From: Candidatus Amulumruptor caecigallinarius
Lineage (GTDB): Bacteria; Bacteroidota; Bacteroidia; Bacteroidales; Muribaculaceae
Length of the DNA: 43,628 nucleotides
Assembly (NCBI GenBank): GCA_023665575.1
Contig: JAMPDQ010000013.1
Span: 1 to 43,628, forward strand
Direction of reading: 5' to 3'
Shown: piece by piece, positions 1 to 7,515 of the stretch
How positions within the stretch are numbered: the stretch's first letter is position 1
Layout of the letters: every line of letters starts with the position of its first letter
Position numbers and translations under genes: made by a program
The notes under the pieces: generated by a model
Databases searched by the model: none
What the model was told of the DNA's origin: nothing
What the model saw: only the letters and a program-made list of their open reading frames with translations

Positions 1-179
1 ACAAATTTAAATTAATGCTTCATTCAGATAAAGAAATATTGGCATCGACCGGCCTGTTTTTGTGCTAATTTGATTTATCTCCTCGGTTATATAGCCCACT
101 ATACTCCCTCAGAGATAAAGCAAATTAGCGCAAAAATAAGCCGCCCCTGCTTTAACATTTTTTGGAGAATGGAGTCTTA
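1..179. mobile_element. Element E1: right part of a B-type palindromic element, cut by the window edge
   Basis: This stretch matches, with scattered substitutions, the right two-thirds of the complete B element at 22799-23058. It has the same GATAAAGAAATATT block, the same core hairpin (tatagcccactata), and the same right terminus with TGCTTTAACATTTTTTGG followed by GAATGGAGTCTTA. It ends in TTA 38 bases before the first gene. The left terminal repeat lies outside the window. It is non-coding: the frame starting at base 15 stops after 17 codons here, while the equivalent frame in the other copy runs on, so no protein is conserved. Confidence 0.85.
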
Positions 180-217
180 GACAACTTCTATATCTGTGCC
201 ACATTAAATTGTTTTGT

Positions 218-568
218 ATGAAAAATATCGTTGATGAGGTGAAGACTATTTTCGAACAGTCGAAATCCTGGATCACACTCGAAGTGGAATGTGCCAAGCT
301 CACCTTGGCCGAGAAAGCAACAATATTGCTGTCGAGTCTTATTATCGGCTTCGTGTGTGCCCTTATGGCCGCTATCGCTGTTGTGATGCTCGCTCTGGCA
401 TTGTCGGAGGCGTTCAAGCTGATTATGACTCCATCTCTGGCCTATGTGTGCACAGCCGGAATTGTGCTCCTGCTTGTGCTGTTGCTCTATCTCTTCAGAA
501 AACCCATATTGCTTAATCCAATTGCAAAGCTCGTCACACGTGTGATTTTCGATAAGAAGCATTCATGA
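218..568 (+). CDS. Small membrane protein, phage-holin / DUF1469-like
   Basis: The product is 116 residues from the ATG at 218; an in-frame TTG at 209 is a weaker start. An amphipathic N-terminus (KNIVDEVKTIFEQSKSWITLEVECAKLTLAEK, residues about 2-33) precedes two hydrophobic segments at about residues 35-62 and 73-92, then a basic tail. This layout matches the putative holin-superfamily III / DUF1469 proteins, which in Bacteroidota are chromosomal, sit next to a small YtxH-like or coiled-coil partner, and are of unknown function rather than phage lysis proteins. The stop overlaps the next start (ATGA), so the two genes are translationally coupled. Confidence 0.7.
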   Translation: MKNIVDEVKTIFEQSKSWITLEVECAKLTLAEKATILLSSLIIGFVCALMAAIAVVMLALALSEAFKLIMTPSLAYVCTAGIVLLLVLLLYLFRKPILLNPIAKLVTRVIFDKKHS

Positions 569-927
569 ATGTGAAGAGGCAATTTGCAGATTCTAAAAAC
601 TTGATTATGACCAAAAAGATAGAACAGACTCAGAAAGAGACGGCTGCCGATGCATTCAAGGGATACACTATAGAGCAACTCCGCTATCACAAGGCTATGA
701 TGGAGCTGAAAAAGGAGTTTTGCAAGGCGAAAATGTTGCAAACCATCAACAGAATGCGCCCCGCACGCTCATCGGATTCAGGATTCAAGACGTCAAAATT
801 CGCGCTAGCCACTAAAATTGCTTCGAAGGTGTTCAACAATCTCAGTGTGCTCGATTATGTGTTGATGGGATTGTCGATCTTTGGCACTGCCAGAAAAGGA
901 ATACGCCTTTTCAGAGGAAAAAAGTAA
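565..927 (+). CDS. Hypothetical protein coupled to the holin-like membrane protein
   Basis: The product is 120 residues if the ATGA overlap at 565 is used; a second start at 607 (MTKKIEQT) would remove 14 residues. The N-terminal half is charged and likely helical (KIEQTQKETAADAFKG, then EQLRYHKAMMELKKEF). The C-terminal 35 residues hold a hydrophobic stretch (NNLSVLDYVLMGLSIFGTA) before a basic end (RKGIRLFRGKK), which suggests peripheral or single-pass membrane association with the upstream partner. I recognise no named family. Overlap with the preceding gene and a 9-base gap to prmA suggest a three-gene operon. Confidence 0.65.
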   Translation: MNVKRQFADSKNLIMTKKIEQTQKETAADAFKGYTIEQLRYHKAMMELKKEFCKAKMLQTINRMRPARSSDSGFKTSKFALATKIASKVFNNLSVLDYVLMGLSIFGTARKGIRLFRGKK

Positions 928-936
928 ACAATAATT

Positions 937-1797
937 ATGAACGATTATTATTCATTAAGAATTGATGCCAATCCCTGCTCGGAAGACATAACGGACTTGG
1001 CGGCAGCCTTCCTTGCTGATGCGGGCTTCGAATCGTTCGAGCCTGATGCAGATGGTCTTGTGGCATACATCCCCGCGCGCTGCGATAATCCGGAGAAAAT
1101 AGCCGTTGATGCGTTAGGGAATTTTCCACTCGATGTGGATTTCAGCGTGAATGTCAGCTTTATTGAAGGAGAGGACTGGAACAGCGAATGGGAGAAAAAT
1201 TATTTCAAACCAATTCTAATTGATGGCAAATGTGCAATACATTCCACTTTTCACAAGAATGTTCCCAAGGCAGAATATGATATAGTGATCGACCCGAAAA
1301 TGGCGTTCGGAACCGGCCATCACGACACCACATCGCAGATGGTGAGGCATATTCTCAAGTCGGATTTCATAGGAAAAAATGTAATCGATATGGGCACCGG
1401 CACCGGCATCCTCGCGATTCTCGCCAAAATGAAAGGAGCTGCCGATGTGGCAGGTGTGGAAATCGACGAGCCTGCATGGGAAAATGCAATTGAAAATGCA
1501 CGACTCAATAGTGTGGAGCTAAACCTGATTCACGGAGATGCCTCGGCACTGAAGGAATTAGCTCCGGCCGACTGGCTCTTTGCCAATATCAACAGAAATA
1601 TCATACTTGCCGACATGGAAAAATATGCGGATGCACTCAAATCGGGAGGCACAATTTTGCTTTCAGGTTTTTACGAAGATGACGTGCCATTAATCATGAA
1701 ATCTGCGGCCGCACTAAACCTCAAAGAGGAGGAGAGGCTTGTGTCGAACGGATGGACAGCATTGCGCCTGAGTAAGGCCTCGTTTCATAAAAAATAG
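937..1797 (+). CDS. prmA: Ribosomal protein L11 methyltransferase PrmA
   Basis: The 286-residue protein uses S-adenosylmethionine to trimethylate ribosomal protein L11 in the cytoplasm. The N-terminal substrate-binding part contains the family signature GEDWNSEWEKNYFKP (about 78-92). The catalytic domain follows with the PrmA hallmark FGTGHHDTT (124-132), the SAM-binding loop DMGTGTGIL (151-159), the acidic GVEIDE strand, and the NINRNI motif. Length fits the family. The C-terminus is unusual: after the expected end (GWTALRLSK) the frame runs into the terminal repeat of element E2, which encodes the last residues ASFHKK and the TAG stop. Confidence 0.95.
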   Translation: MNDYYSLRIDANPCSEDITDLAAAFLADAGFESFEPDADGLVAYIPARCDNPEKIAVDALGNFPLDVDFSVNVSFIEGEDWNSEWEKNYFKPILIDGKCAIHSTFHKNVPKAEYDIVIDPKMAFGTGHHDTTSQMVRHILKSDFIGKNVIDMGTGTGILAILAKMKGAADVAGVEIDEPAWENAIENARLNSVELNLIHGDASALKELAPADWLFANINRNIILADMEKYADALKSGGTILLSGFYEDDVPLIMKSAAALNLKEEERLVSNGWTALRLSKASFHKK

Positions 1798-1848
1798 CGG
1801 TTTCCGGGGTCGCAGCCTTGAGTCGATTTTTTATGAAACGGGGCCTAA
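1773..1848. mobile_element. Element E2: short C-type palindrome overlapping the 3' end of prmA
   Basis: The left arm TAAGGCCTCGTTTCATAAAA (from 1773) and the right arm ending ATGAAACGGGGCCTAA at 1848 are near-perfect inverted repeats of about 22 bp around roughly 30 bp of unrelated sequence. The ends match the GGGGCC-type termini at 5216-5239 and 38157-38192. The left arm lies inside the prmA frame and supplies its last codons and stop. A further degenerate end (tttcatgaaacgaggc) follows at about 1877-1892. Confidence 0.75.
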
Positions 1849-1948
1849 GACTATGGATGGCTAATCCTCAAAAATTTCATGAAACGAGGCATGAAAATAT
1901 AGTGAAATAGAATCTTAACATATTTTATGGATATTTTATTACGGAATA

Positions 1949-1980
1949 TTTGGAAAAATTGCAAATTGATTGTATCTTTG
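1949..1980 (+). promoter_or_regulatory. Bacteroidota-type promoter of the ECF sigma gene
   Basis: TTTG at 1949-1952 and TATCTTTG at 1973-1980 are separated by 20 bases, matching the -33/-7 consensus (TTTG, 19-20 nt, TAnnTTTG). Transcription would begin near 1987, leaving a leader of about 145 bases before the ATG at 2132. No riboswitch-like structure is evident in that AT-rich leader. Confidence 0.8.
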
Positions 1981-2131
1981 TATTCGAGGAAATGAGCAAC
2001 GTAAAAATACGCTCATTATTATAGAACGACGAAAATTACTTATTTTTTATTTACAACAACAATAGCATCCCCAAATTATCAAGTCCCTGCCTATAGAAAA
2101 ACATTTACTCAACTAATTTAACATCATTAGC

Positions 2132-2722
2132 ATGGCAAATTTCACAACTCTAACCGACGAACAGTTGGTAAGAGCTTATGCAGAGGGGAGCAACGAGGCA
2201 TTCGATACACTTCTCAAGCGTCATCAGGATCGAATTTTCAATTACATTCTCCGCATAATAAAGAATGAGGATATCGCAAACGACATCTTCCAGGAAACCT
2301 TTGTAAAGGCTATCCAGACAATCCGTCAGGGCCGATACACTGAGAATGGAAAATTTCCGGCGTGGATTTCAAGAATTGCTCACAATCTTATAATTGATTA
2401 TTATCGCCAGGAGAAATCGGAAAACCTGCAGTCGTCCGACCTCACTGATATCGATGTGCTCAACCGCAAGGAACTTTGCGAAGAGACAATTGAAGATATA
2501 TTGATCTCCGATCAGATTAAATCGGATGTGAAATATTTGATTGAGGAGCTTCCCGAACTCCAGAAGGAGGTGCTTAAAATGAGATATTATCAGAATCTGT
2601 CGTTTAAGGAAATAGCGGAAATCACCGGTGTCAGCATCAACACTGCGCTCGGAAGAATGAGATATGCAATTCTTAATCTTCGCAGAATTGCCCACGATAA
2701 GGATATAATTCTCACCACTTAA
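2132..2722 (+). CDS. RNA polymerase ECF-type sigma-70 factor
   Basis: The protein is 196 residues. Sigma region 2 is at about residues 24-93 (YAEGSNEAFDTLLKRHQDRIFNYIL, DIFQETFVKAI, FPAWISRIAHNLIIDYYRQ), binding core RNA polymerase and the -10 region. Sigma region 4 is at about 137-187 (LPELQKEVLKMRYYQNLSFKEIAEITGVSINTALGRMRYAI) and forms the helix-turn-helix. The long acidic linker (about 95-130) and lack of an adjacent anti-sigma factor resemble the general RpoE-like sigma factors of Bacteroidota rather than those paired with SusC/FecR systems. It is monocistronic, with its own promoter and terminator. Confidence 0.9.
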   Translation: MANFTTLTDEQLVRAYAEGSNEAFDTLLKRHQDRIFNYILRIIKNEDIANDIFQETFVKAIQTIRQGRYTENGKFPAWISRIAHNLIIDYYRQEKSENLQSSDLTDIDVLNRKELCEETIEDILISDQIKSDVKYLIEELPELQKEVLKMRYYQNLSFKEIAEITGVSINTALGRMRYAILNLRRIAHDKDIILTT

Positions 2723-2788
2723 TCCGGCTATCCAATCACATGTCATTGACTCTTGCGTAGGTTCCGGTTTTTATGGAAATAAAACAAT

Positions 2789-2826
2789 ACGCCCGCGCTG
2801 ACTTTGTCAGAGCGGACGTGTTTTTT
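2789..2826 (+). terminator. Intrinsic terminator of the sigma factor gene
   Basis: An imperfect GC-rich inverted repeat (ACGCCCGCGCTGAC / GTCAGAGCGGACGT) with a 3-base loop is followed directly by a run of seven T. It lies about 65 bases after the stop codon. Confidence 0.85.
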
Positions 2827-3309
2827 GCTCCGTTTCTTAAAATGGCGGCTTATTGGCAGTCTGTTGAGAACGGAGCCTTGTAATTGTTTTTAATTCAGAA
2901 TCATTGAGCCGAATGCGCAGCCCTGCACTGTGACACAGGTGCGTGCAAACTGGCGGATGAAATTCAGGGTTGCGTGTTTTGGTGAGCTCATTGCATTTGA
3001 TTTAACTTTTGATTCTGATGACATTTTGTAGGAGTCGTGAATCATAGGCAGATTTCTTTAATAATCCGAAGCGGGCATCTAATGCCATGTCGGATGATGA
3101 ATAATTACATAATTATAACGCCATTGTATCCTTTTTTATTGTTGTCTCCCCTTCTTATTAATTGTTTTTGTTAAATTACACACAAAAATTCAAGAATCTA
3201 GGGTGTAGCTTGTCTTAGACCCCTATGCTCCTGATTCTGCAGAATCAAACCCGACTCATGCAATCCCTAATGTTGAATTTTTTGAATTTTTTATGAAGCA
3301 GACTCTTAA
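2827..3309. repeat. Gene-free stretch with degenerate palindromic elements, including E3
   Basis: No gene is visible here. GCTCCGTT at 2827-2834 is repeated in inverse at 2869-2876 (AACGGAGC), enclosing GGCGGCTTATT, and looks like a decayed mini-element. From about 3210 to 3309 lies the right half of an A-type element (E3): the shared CTCCTGATTCTGCAGA core, CCCTAATGTTGAATTTTT, and a terminus TTTTTTATGAAGCAGACTCT-TA. No clear left terminal repeat remains. The sequence between these two (2880-3205) shows nothing I can name. Confidence 0.6.
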
Positions 3310-3325
3310 TTCCACCTTTTTTCAT

Positions 3326-3333
3326 TATTTTTG
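3326..3333 (+). promoter_or_regulatory. Probable -7 promoter element of glnS
   Basis: TATTTTTG fits the TAnnTTTG -7 consensus 99 bases before the glnS ATG and starts 17 bases after element E3. The expected -33 TTTG is not at the ideal spacing (the sequence there is ctct, inside the element terminus), so the upstream half may have been altered by the element. Confidence 0.45.
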
Positions 3334-3431
3334 CAATTTAAAGTGCCCTTTCAATTGCATTCCCAATTGAAACAGTACTCATCTCGCCCCAAGCCTTAAA
3401 AATTTTATTAGAGGGTATAAAATTGAATTAT

Positions 3432-5138
3432 ATGGACAACAGCAAAATGACAGAAATGGAGACAACCGCGGAAGGTGGTCTTAATTTTGTGGAACAAGAG
3501 ATAGCAAAGGATTTGGCCGAAGGAAAAAATGGCGGACGCCTGAACACACGGTTCCCGCCCGAACCCAATGGTTACCTGCATATCGGACATGCCAAGGCTT
3601 TTATCATGGATTTCGGGGCGGCCGACAAGTTTGGCGGCACCTGCAATCTGCGTTTCGATGATACAAATCCGCAGAAGGAAGACATGGAATATGTGAATGC
3701 CATCATGGAGGATATCCATTGGCTTGGCTATGACTGGGGTGACAGACTTTATTACGCAAGCGATTATTTCCCCAAACTCTATGAGTTGGCACTTAGAATG
3801 ATAAGGGAGGGCAAAGCTTATGTAGACGAGCAGTCGAGCGAGGAAATTGCCCGCCAAAAAGGCACTCCTACACAGCCCGGTGAGAACTCTCCATTCCGCG
3901 ACCGACCCGTTGCGGAAAATCTTGATCTTTTCGAGCGCATGAATAAGGGAGAGTTTGATGAGGGTTCTATGGTGCTCCGTGCCAAAATAGATATGGCAAG
4001 CGACAACATGCATTTCCGTGACCCGATAATGTATCGTATCATCAAGGCTCCCCATTGGCGCACCGGCGACACATGGAAAGTATATCCCATGTATGATTTC
4101 GCTCACGGACAAAGCGACTATTTCGAGGGCGTCACTCATTCTATATGCACGCTCGAGTTTGTGCCCCACCGCCCGCTTTATGAATATTTTGTGAAGGAAC
4201 TCGCCGATGAATCTTACTGCCCGAGACAGATTGAATTCAATCGCCTGAACCTCACTTACACCGTGATGAGCAAGCGAAAACTTCTGCAGCTTGTAACAGA
4301 AAAATTGGTGAGCGGTTGGGACGATCCGCGTATGCCGACGCTTCGCGGCCTTCGCCGCAGAGGATACACTCCGTCCTCCATTAAGGATTTTGTGAACAGA
4401 ATCGGTTACACCAAATATGAAGCGCTTAATCACATCGAGCTCCTTGAACACTCCGTGCGCGAGGATCTCAACAAAACTGCGACACGCGTCAGTGTGGTGC
4501 AGAATCCTGTGAAACTCATCCTCGACAATTATCCTGAAGGCAAAACGGAAACCATGCTGATGGAGAATAATCCCGAGAACCCGGCCGAAGGAACGCATGA
4601 AATGCCGTTTACACGCGAACTTTGGATTGAGAGGGAAGACTTTATGGAAAATCCTCCGAAGAAATTTTTCCGCCTCTCCCCCGACAAGGAGGTGCGTCTA
4701 AAGGGTGCGTATATAATCAAATGCACCGGTGTTGTGAAAGATGATAATGGAGAGATTTCTGAGATTCATGCAACTTACGACCCGGAGACACGTAGCGGAC
4801 TTCCCGGCTCTGACCGAAAGGTGAAGGGCACTCTCCACTGGGTGTCGGTGTCCACAGCTGTAAAAGCGGAAATAAGAGATTATGACCGACTCTTCAAAGT
4901 GGAGAATCCAGGGGCTGTGGAGGGCGACTTCCGCGACTATATCAACCCTGATTCGCTTAAAGTGCGCTCAAATGCAATGATGGAGCCCTGGCTGGCAGAA
5001 CGTCTGAAGACTGGCGATCATTACCAGTTCCAGCGCCTCGGATATTATGTGGTCGACTCCGATTCCAAACCCGGTGCGCCGATATTCAATAAGACAATTG
5101 GCTTAAAAGACACATGGGCGAAGGAAATGAAGAAATAA
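3432..5138 (+). CDS. glnS: Glutaminyl-tRNA synthetase
   Basis: Class I aminoacyl-tRNA synthetase charging tRNA-Gln with glutamine. From the ATG at 3432 it is 568 residues; an in-frame TTG three codons earlier is less likely. The signature PPEPNGYLHIGHAKA (about 42-56, HIGH at 50-53) and the KMSKS-type motif VMSKRK define the Rossmann catalytic core. RFDDTNP distinguishes the GlnRS/GluRS group, and the C-terminal beta-barrel anticodon-binding region ends in GAPIFNKTIGLKDTW, typical of bacterial GlnRS. Presence of GlnS means Gln-tRNA can be made directly rather than only through GatCAB. It is monocistronic with a strong terminator. Confidence 0.96.
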   Translation: MDNSKMTEMETTAEGGLNFVEQEIAKDLAEGKNGGRLNTRFPPEPNGYLHIGHAKAFIMDFGAADKFGGTCNLRFDDTNPQKEDMEYVNAIMEDIHWLGYDWGDRLYYASDYFPKLYELALRMIREGKAYVDEQSSEEIARQKGTPTQPGENSPFRDRPVAENLDLFERMNKGEFDEGSMVLRAKIDMASDNMHFRDPIMYRIIKAPHWRTGDTWKVYPMYDFAHGQSDYFEGVTHSICTLEFVPHRPLYEYFVKELADESYCPRQIEFNRLNLTYTVMSKRKLLQLVTEKLVSGWDDPRMPTLRGLRRRGYTPSSIKDFVNRIGYTKYEALNHIELLEHSVREDLNKTATRVSVVQNPVKLILDNYPEGKTETMLMENNPENPAEGTHEMPFTRELWIEREDFMENPPKKFFRLSPDKEVRLKGAYIIKCTGVVKDDNGEISEIHATYDPETRSGLPGSDRKVKGTLHWVSVSTAVKAEIRDYDRLFKVENPGAVEGDFRDYINPDSLKVRSNAMMEPWLAERLKTGDHYQFQRLGYYVVDSDSKPGAPIFNKTIGLKDTWAKEMKK

Positions 5139-5178
5139 TCTGTTCCGAATCATAAATCCGGCATTACCGGATATAATC

Positions 5179-5223
5179 AAGGCTTCATCACAACAGCCAC
5201 ATTGTGATGAAGCTTTCTTTTTT
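5179..5223 (+). terminator. Intrinsic terminator of glnS
   Basis: A perfect 12-bp stem (GCTTCATCACAA, 5182-5193, and TTGTGATGAAGC, 5202-5213) with an 8-base loop is followed by a T-rich tract. The T tract runs straight into an element terminus. Confidence 0.9.
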
Positions 5224-5239
5224 ATGAAACGGGGCCTTA
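5216..5239. repeat. Element E4: solitary C-type terminus
   Basis: TTTTTTATGAAACGGGGCC followed by TTA matches the right terminus of E2 and E13. No left partner is recognisable, so the glnS terminator itself may occupy its place. Its last three bases are, on the minus strand, the stop codon of the neighbouring small gene. Confidence 0.6.
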
Positions 5240-5518
5240 GCCCATGCGCATTGCAATCCGGATGATGCCGCTAATGGTGTGTTCAATAAGGAGCGGGGAG
5301 TCGGTTAATAAAACACGCTCTGATTCGGCTTCAAAGATTTTTAATGACATATTGGTTGTCTGGATGCTTTCAGAACGTTTGAGCGCAGAGTAAAGAGCCT
5401 CAGGAGTGCTTTCTGATTCAAATTCCACTATCATCGGCTCCAGTATTTCCCGTCGGCTTCCGTCAGCGAATATTTCGATAGCTCCCACACTCATAAGCCG
5501 TATTGTTTTTGCCGGCAT
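5237..5518 (-). CDS. Hypothetical protein, about 93 residues, bracketed by repeat elements
   Basis: The start is uncertain. ATG at 5518 (MPAKTIRL) begins four bases inside the end of element E5. An earlier in-frame ATG at 5536 lies in the E5 terminal repeat and would add MKQTLR, and a later one at 5494 gives MSVGAIEIF. The stop TAA is the terminal triplet of element E4. The composition looks protein-like: alternating beta strands and charged turns (SVGAIEIFADGSRREILEPMIVEFESES, then FEAESERVLLTDSP). I recognise no family. The ORF may be real, or it may be chance coding between repeats; no promoter is visible. Confidence 0.4.
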   Translation of the reverse strand: MPAKTIRLMSVGAIEIFADGSRREILEPMIVEFESESTPEALYSALKRSESIQTTNMSLKIFEAESERVLLTDSPLLIEHTISGIIRIAMRMG

Positions 5519-5694
5519 TCTTAGAGTCTGTTTCATAAAAATTCAACATTAGTGGCGGCTTATTTTTGAGATAATTTATTCAATATCAGAAGGAGCAACC
5601 ATTCAGTTGTGACCGACGAGATTGGATAAATCAGCCAAAAAGAAGCCTAAAGTAATTTTTTCATTAACACATACATAAGCATTAAATAAATTAA

Positions 5695-5864
5695 CTCAAG
5701 TTTCGCAAGTTGCAAGCAACTTGGAATCTTGAAGGTTAGAGTTAGGAAGTTAGGAAGGTTAGTGAGGCAACCATTGTAAAACTACAATATAATTGTTGCA
5801 AAAAAACAACCTATAACCTCTCACCTCATTGCTTTTCGCAAGTTGCAAACTTGCGAAAGTTGAA
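5695..5864. mobile_element. Module M inserted in E5, with an 8-bp target duplication
   Basis: The module begins CTCAAGTTTCGCAAGTTGCA and ends CTTGCGAAAGTTGAA, an imperfect inverted repeat of about 20 bp. It is flanked by TAAATTAA on both sides (5687-5694 and 5865-5872). The interior is itself partly self-complementary: GGTTAGAG/GTTAGGAAGG on the left, AACCTCTCACCTC on the right. Other copies are at 17975-18150 and, inverted, 33666-33833. No coding potential is conserved. Confidence 0.8.
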
Positions 5865-5885
5865 TAAATTAACAATAAATCATAT

Positions 5886-6035
5886 GTCTGTTTCATAAAA
5901 AATTTACATTAGGGGTAGCATGCATGGCCGATTTTGACTCCTTGAATCAGCACATAGCCCGCTATGCTCCTGATTCTGCAGAGCCAACCCCGGCTCATGC
6001 ATGCTACCCCTAATGTAAATTTTTATGAAACAGAC
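5886..6035. repeat. Near-perfect 150-bp palindrome at the 3' end of the ileS operon
   Basis: The left arm (5886-5926, 41 bases) and right arm (5996-6035, 40 bases) are complementary except for one extra A. Further inwards GAATCAG pairs with CTGATTC, and at the centre CATAGC-CC-GCTATG forms the tip. A transcript of either strand would fold into one long hairpin. It directly follows the stop codon of the DUF4296 gene and so could end or stabilise that operon's mRNA. Confidence 0.85.
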
Positions 6036-6037
6036 TC

Positions 6038-6805
6038 CTATTGTTGCTTTACGCCATTGGGCAGGGAATATGATCGCAATGCGTGAATACGGTAATATTC
6101 CAGACTGTCGTAGGGAGTTGCGTGCATATAAATGCTGTCAGCCCACACGGGGAGGTCGCGCGAATCGCCCACTGTGAAGTTGCCGAATATTCGCTTCACA
6201 GTCATGGAGGTGTCGGTTTGAAGCGAAATGCTTATCGCACGCCTTGAATTGTTTTTCTGAGAGATATAAGACACGACTCCATTGTCATATTCCACCGCCA
6301 GAAGAGAGCTGCCTCCCACGGGATAGCGCATACGCATTTTGAATTCTATGCGGTCGCCCTTATTGACAAGCGGCGAGGGTATGTTATAATTGATTGCGTT
6401 GGAGCCCGAAAGTTCAGTAATCATGGCGTGGCGCGAATATGGCCAGAGGTCGGAAGTCTCAGCTGCTGCGATCTGTCCGGATGCATTGCGGCGACGCCGC
6501 ATTATTTCCTTATCGACTGAAGCATAAAGATTGCGATATTCATCAATGTTGCGGCCATACCATGCCATTGTAGAGTCGTATTCCTCACGCGTCAGCCCGT
6601 TTTTGCGAATCACATATTCTATTATTGCTTCCCGCCGCTGAAGATTCCCTCCCCCCGGATTGTTCATCACATATGCTTCGGCCAGCTCAAGGTCGGTCAC
6701 AACCTTTGTCATTTTTTTGTCAGACACAACACCTTCAGGCCGCTGAATGCAGCTGCTCATGCCTATCATAGCAACTATTATCAAAGGGAGGGTATGTTTC
6801 ATCAT
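6038..6805 (-). CDS. DUF4296-domain lipoprotein
   Basis: The product is 255 residues with a lipoprotein signal (hydrophobic residues 5-17, lipobox GMSSC with Cys19). The DUF4296 region follows at about 25-115: VVSDKKMTKVVTDLELAEAYV, REAIIEYVIRKNGLTREEYDSTMAWYGRN. A C-terminal half of beta-rich, uncharacterised sequence completes it. Function is unknown; the family commonly sits beside lspA in Bacteroidales. Its ATG overlaps the lspA stop (ATGA). The stop codon TAG is the terminal triplet of element E5. Confidence 0.85.
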   Translation of the reverse strand: MMKHTLPLIIVAMIGMSSCIQRPEGVVSDKKMTKVVTDLELAEAYVMNNPGGGNLQRREAIIEYVIRKNGLTREEYDSTMAWYGRNIDEYRNLYASVDKEIMRRRRNASGQIAAAETSDLWPYSRHAMITELSGSNAINYNIPSPLVNKGDRIEFKMRMRYPVGGSSLLAVEYDNGVVSYISQKNNSRRAISISLQTDTSMTVKRIFGNFTVGDSRDLPVWADSIYMHATPYDSLEYYRIHALRSYSLPNGVKQQ

Positions 6806-7515
6806 TTATTTTTTTTTTGAGCGGAAAATTTGCATTTTGCCCATTCTCCCAACATGTTCAGTGCTTCGGATACGTCTTTGGAATAGAAGAAAATCAGCAT
6901 TGCCACTCCTATGCAAATAGATGCATCGGCCACATTGAAGATATATGCGAAGAATTCATAATTCCGACCTCCCACCATTGGAATCCAGTCGGGCCATGTG
7001 AATCCGAAAAACGGAAAATAAAACATGTCAACAACACGTCCTTCAAACCATGTGGAATATCCTCCGTCTGCGCCCATAAATTCGGCCACAGCAGGAGGCA
7101 TGGGATTATTGAATACAACACCATAGAACACGCAGTCAATGATGTTGCCCGCAGCCCCGGCTGTAATCAGAGCCAGAGAAATGAGAAAGCCGGTGCGAAG
7201 CGCATATTTTCGCGATGCAGCTGTCAGCGCCCATGCCAACAATGCCACGGCTACGATGCGCCCTTCGGTGAGGATAAGCTTGTTCCAGAGTTCAAGACCG
7301 AAGGCCATACCATTGTTTTCTATGAATTTAAGGTGAAACCATGGAAATATCTCATGATCTTCACCCATATAGAATCGAGTTTTTACCCAAATTTTCAGAA
7401 TCTGGTCGCACAAGAGAATCATAAATATGAATGCCATCGACATCCATCCGGCATTGCGCCGGATGGATGCAGGCTTCAAATTTCCTGATGAGATGCCGGA
7501 ATCGTGTGTCGCCAT
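6802..7515 (-). CDS. lspA: Lipoprotein signal peptidase (signal peptidase II)
   Basis: Inner-membrane aspartyl protease that removes signal peptides from prolipoproteins. At 237 residues it is longer than the enterobacterial enzyme, with extra periplasmic sequence (about 137-187) as is usual in Bacteroidota. The catalytic pair is Asp127 in GAAGNIIDCVFYG and Asp197 in FNVADASICIG; ENNGMAFG (66-73) is the conserved motif near the first helices. Four membrane segments are visible. It overlaps ileS by one base (TAATG) and the next gene by four. Near its end ten A in a row encode the Lys/Asn tail, a possible slippage site. Confidence 0.93.
   Translation of the reverse strand: MATHDSGISSGNLKPASIRRNAGWMSMAFIFMILLCDQILKIWVKTRFYMGEDHEIFPWFHLKFIENNGMAFGLELWNKLILTEGRIVAVALLAWALTAASRKYALRTGFLISLALITAGAAGNIIDCVFYGVVFNNPMPPAVAEFMGADGGYSTWFEGRVVDMFYFPFFGFTWPDWIPMVGGRNYEFFAYIFNVADASICIGVAMLIFFYSKDVSEALNMLGEWAKCKFSAQKKNK

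Larger units (their letters stand above)
5522..6040. mobile_element. Element E5: composite A-type element carrying module M and a terminal long hairpin
   Basis: It opens with the A terminus (TTAGAGTCTGTTTCATAAAA, then TTCAACATTAG and GGCGGCTTATTTTTGAG) and closes with ATGAAACAGACTCCTA at 6040. Inside, module M occupies 5695-5864 and a self-contained palindromic unit occupies 5886-6035. The copy at 17802-18280 has the same parts in the same order, so the composite spread as a unit. Its right-hand TA is the first two bases of the TAG stop of the DUF4296 gene on the minus strand; its left-hand end abuts the small gene at 5518. Confidence 0.85.

Noticed and set aside
2827..3309. Possible small RNA gene in the 700-base gap before glnS
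   Set aside because: No promoter or terminator pair frames a transcript; only decayed repeat pieces are recognisable.
3408..4598. Long minus-strand open frame (396 codons) opposite glnS
   Set aside because: It lies entirely antisense to a confidently identified synthetase, has no homology I recognise, and is explained by the codon bias of glnS.
6800..6830. Phase-variable homopolymer at the lspA end (ten A on the coding strand)
   Set aside because: A slip would change only the last few residues and the coupling to the next gene; one sequence gives no evidence of variation.
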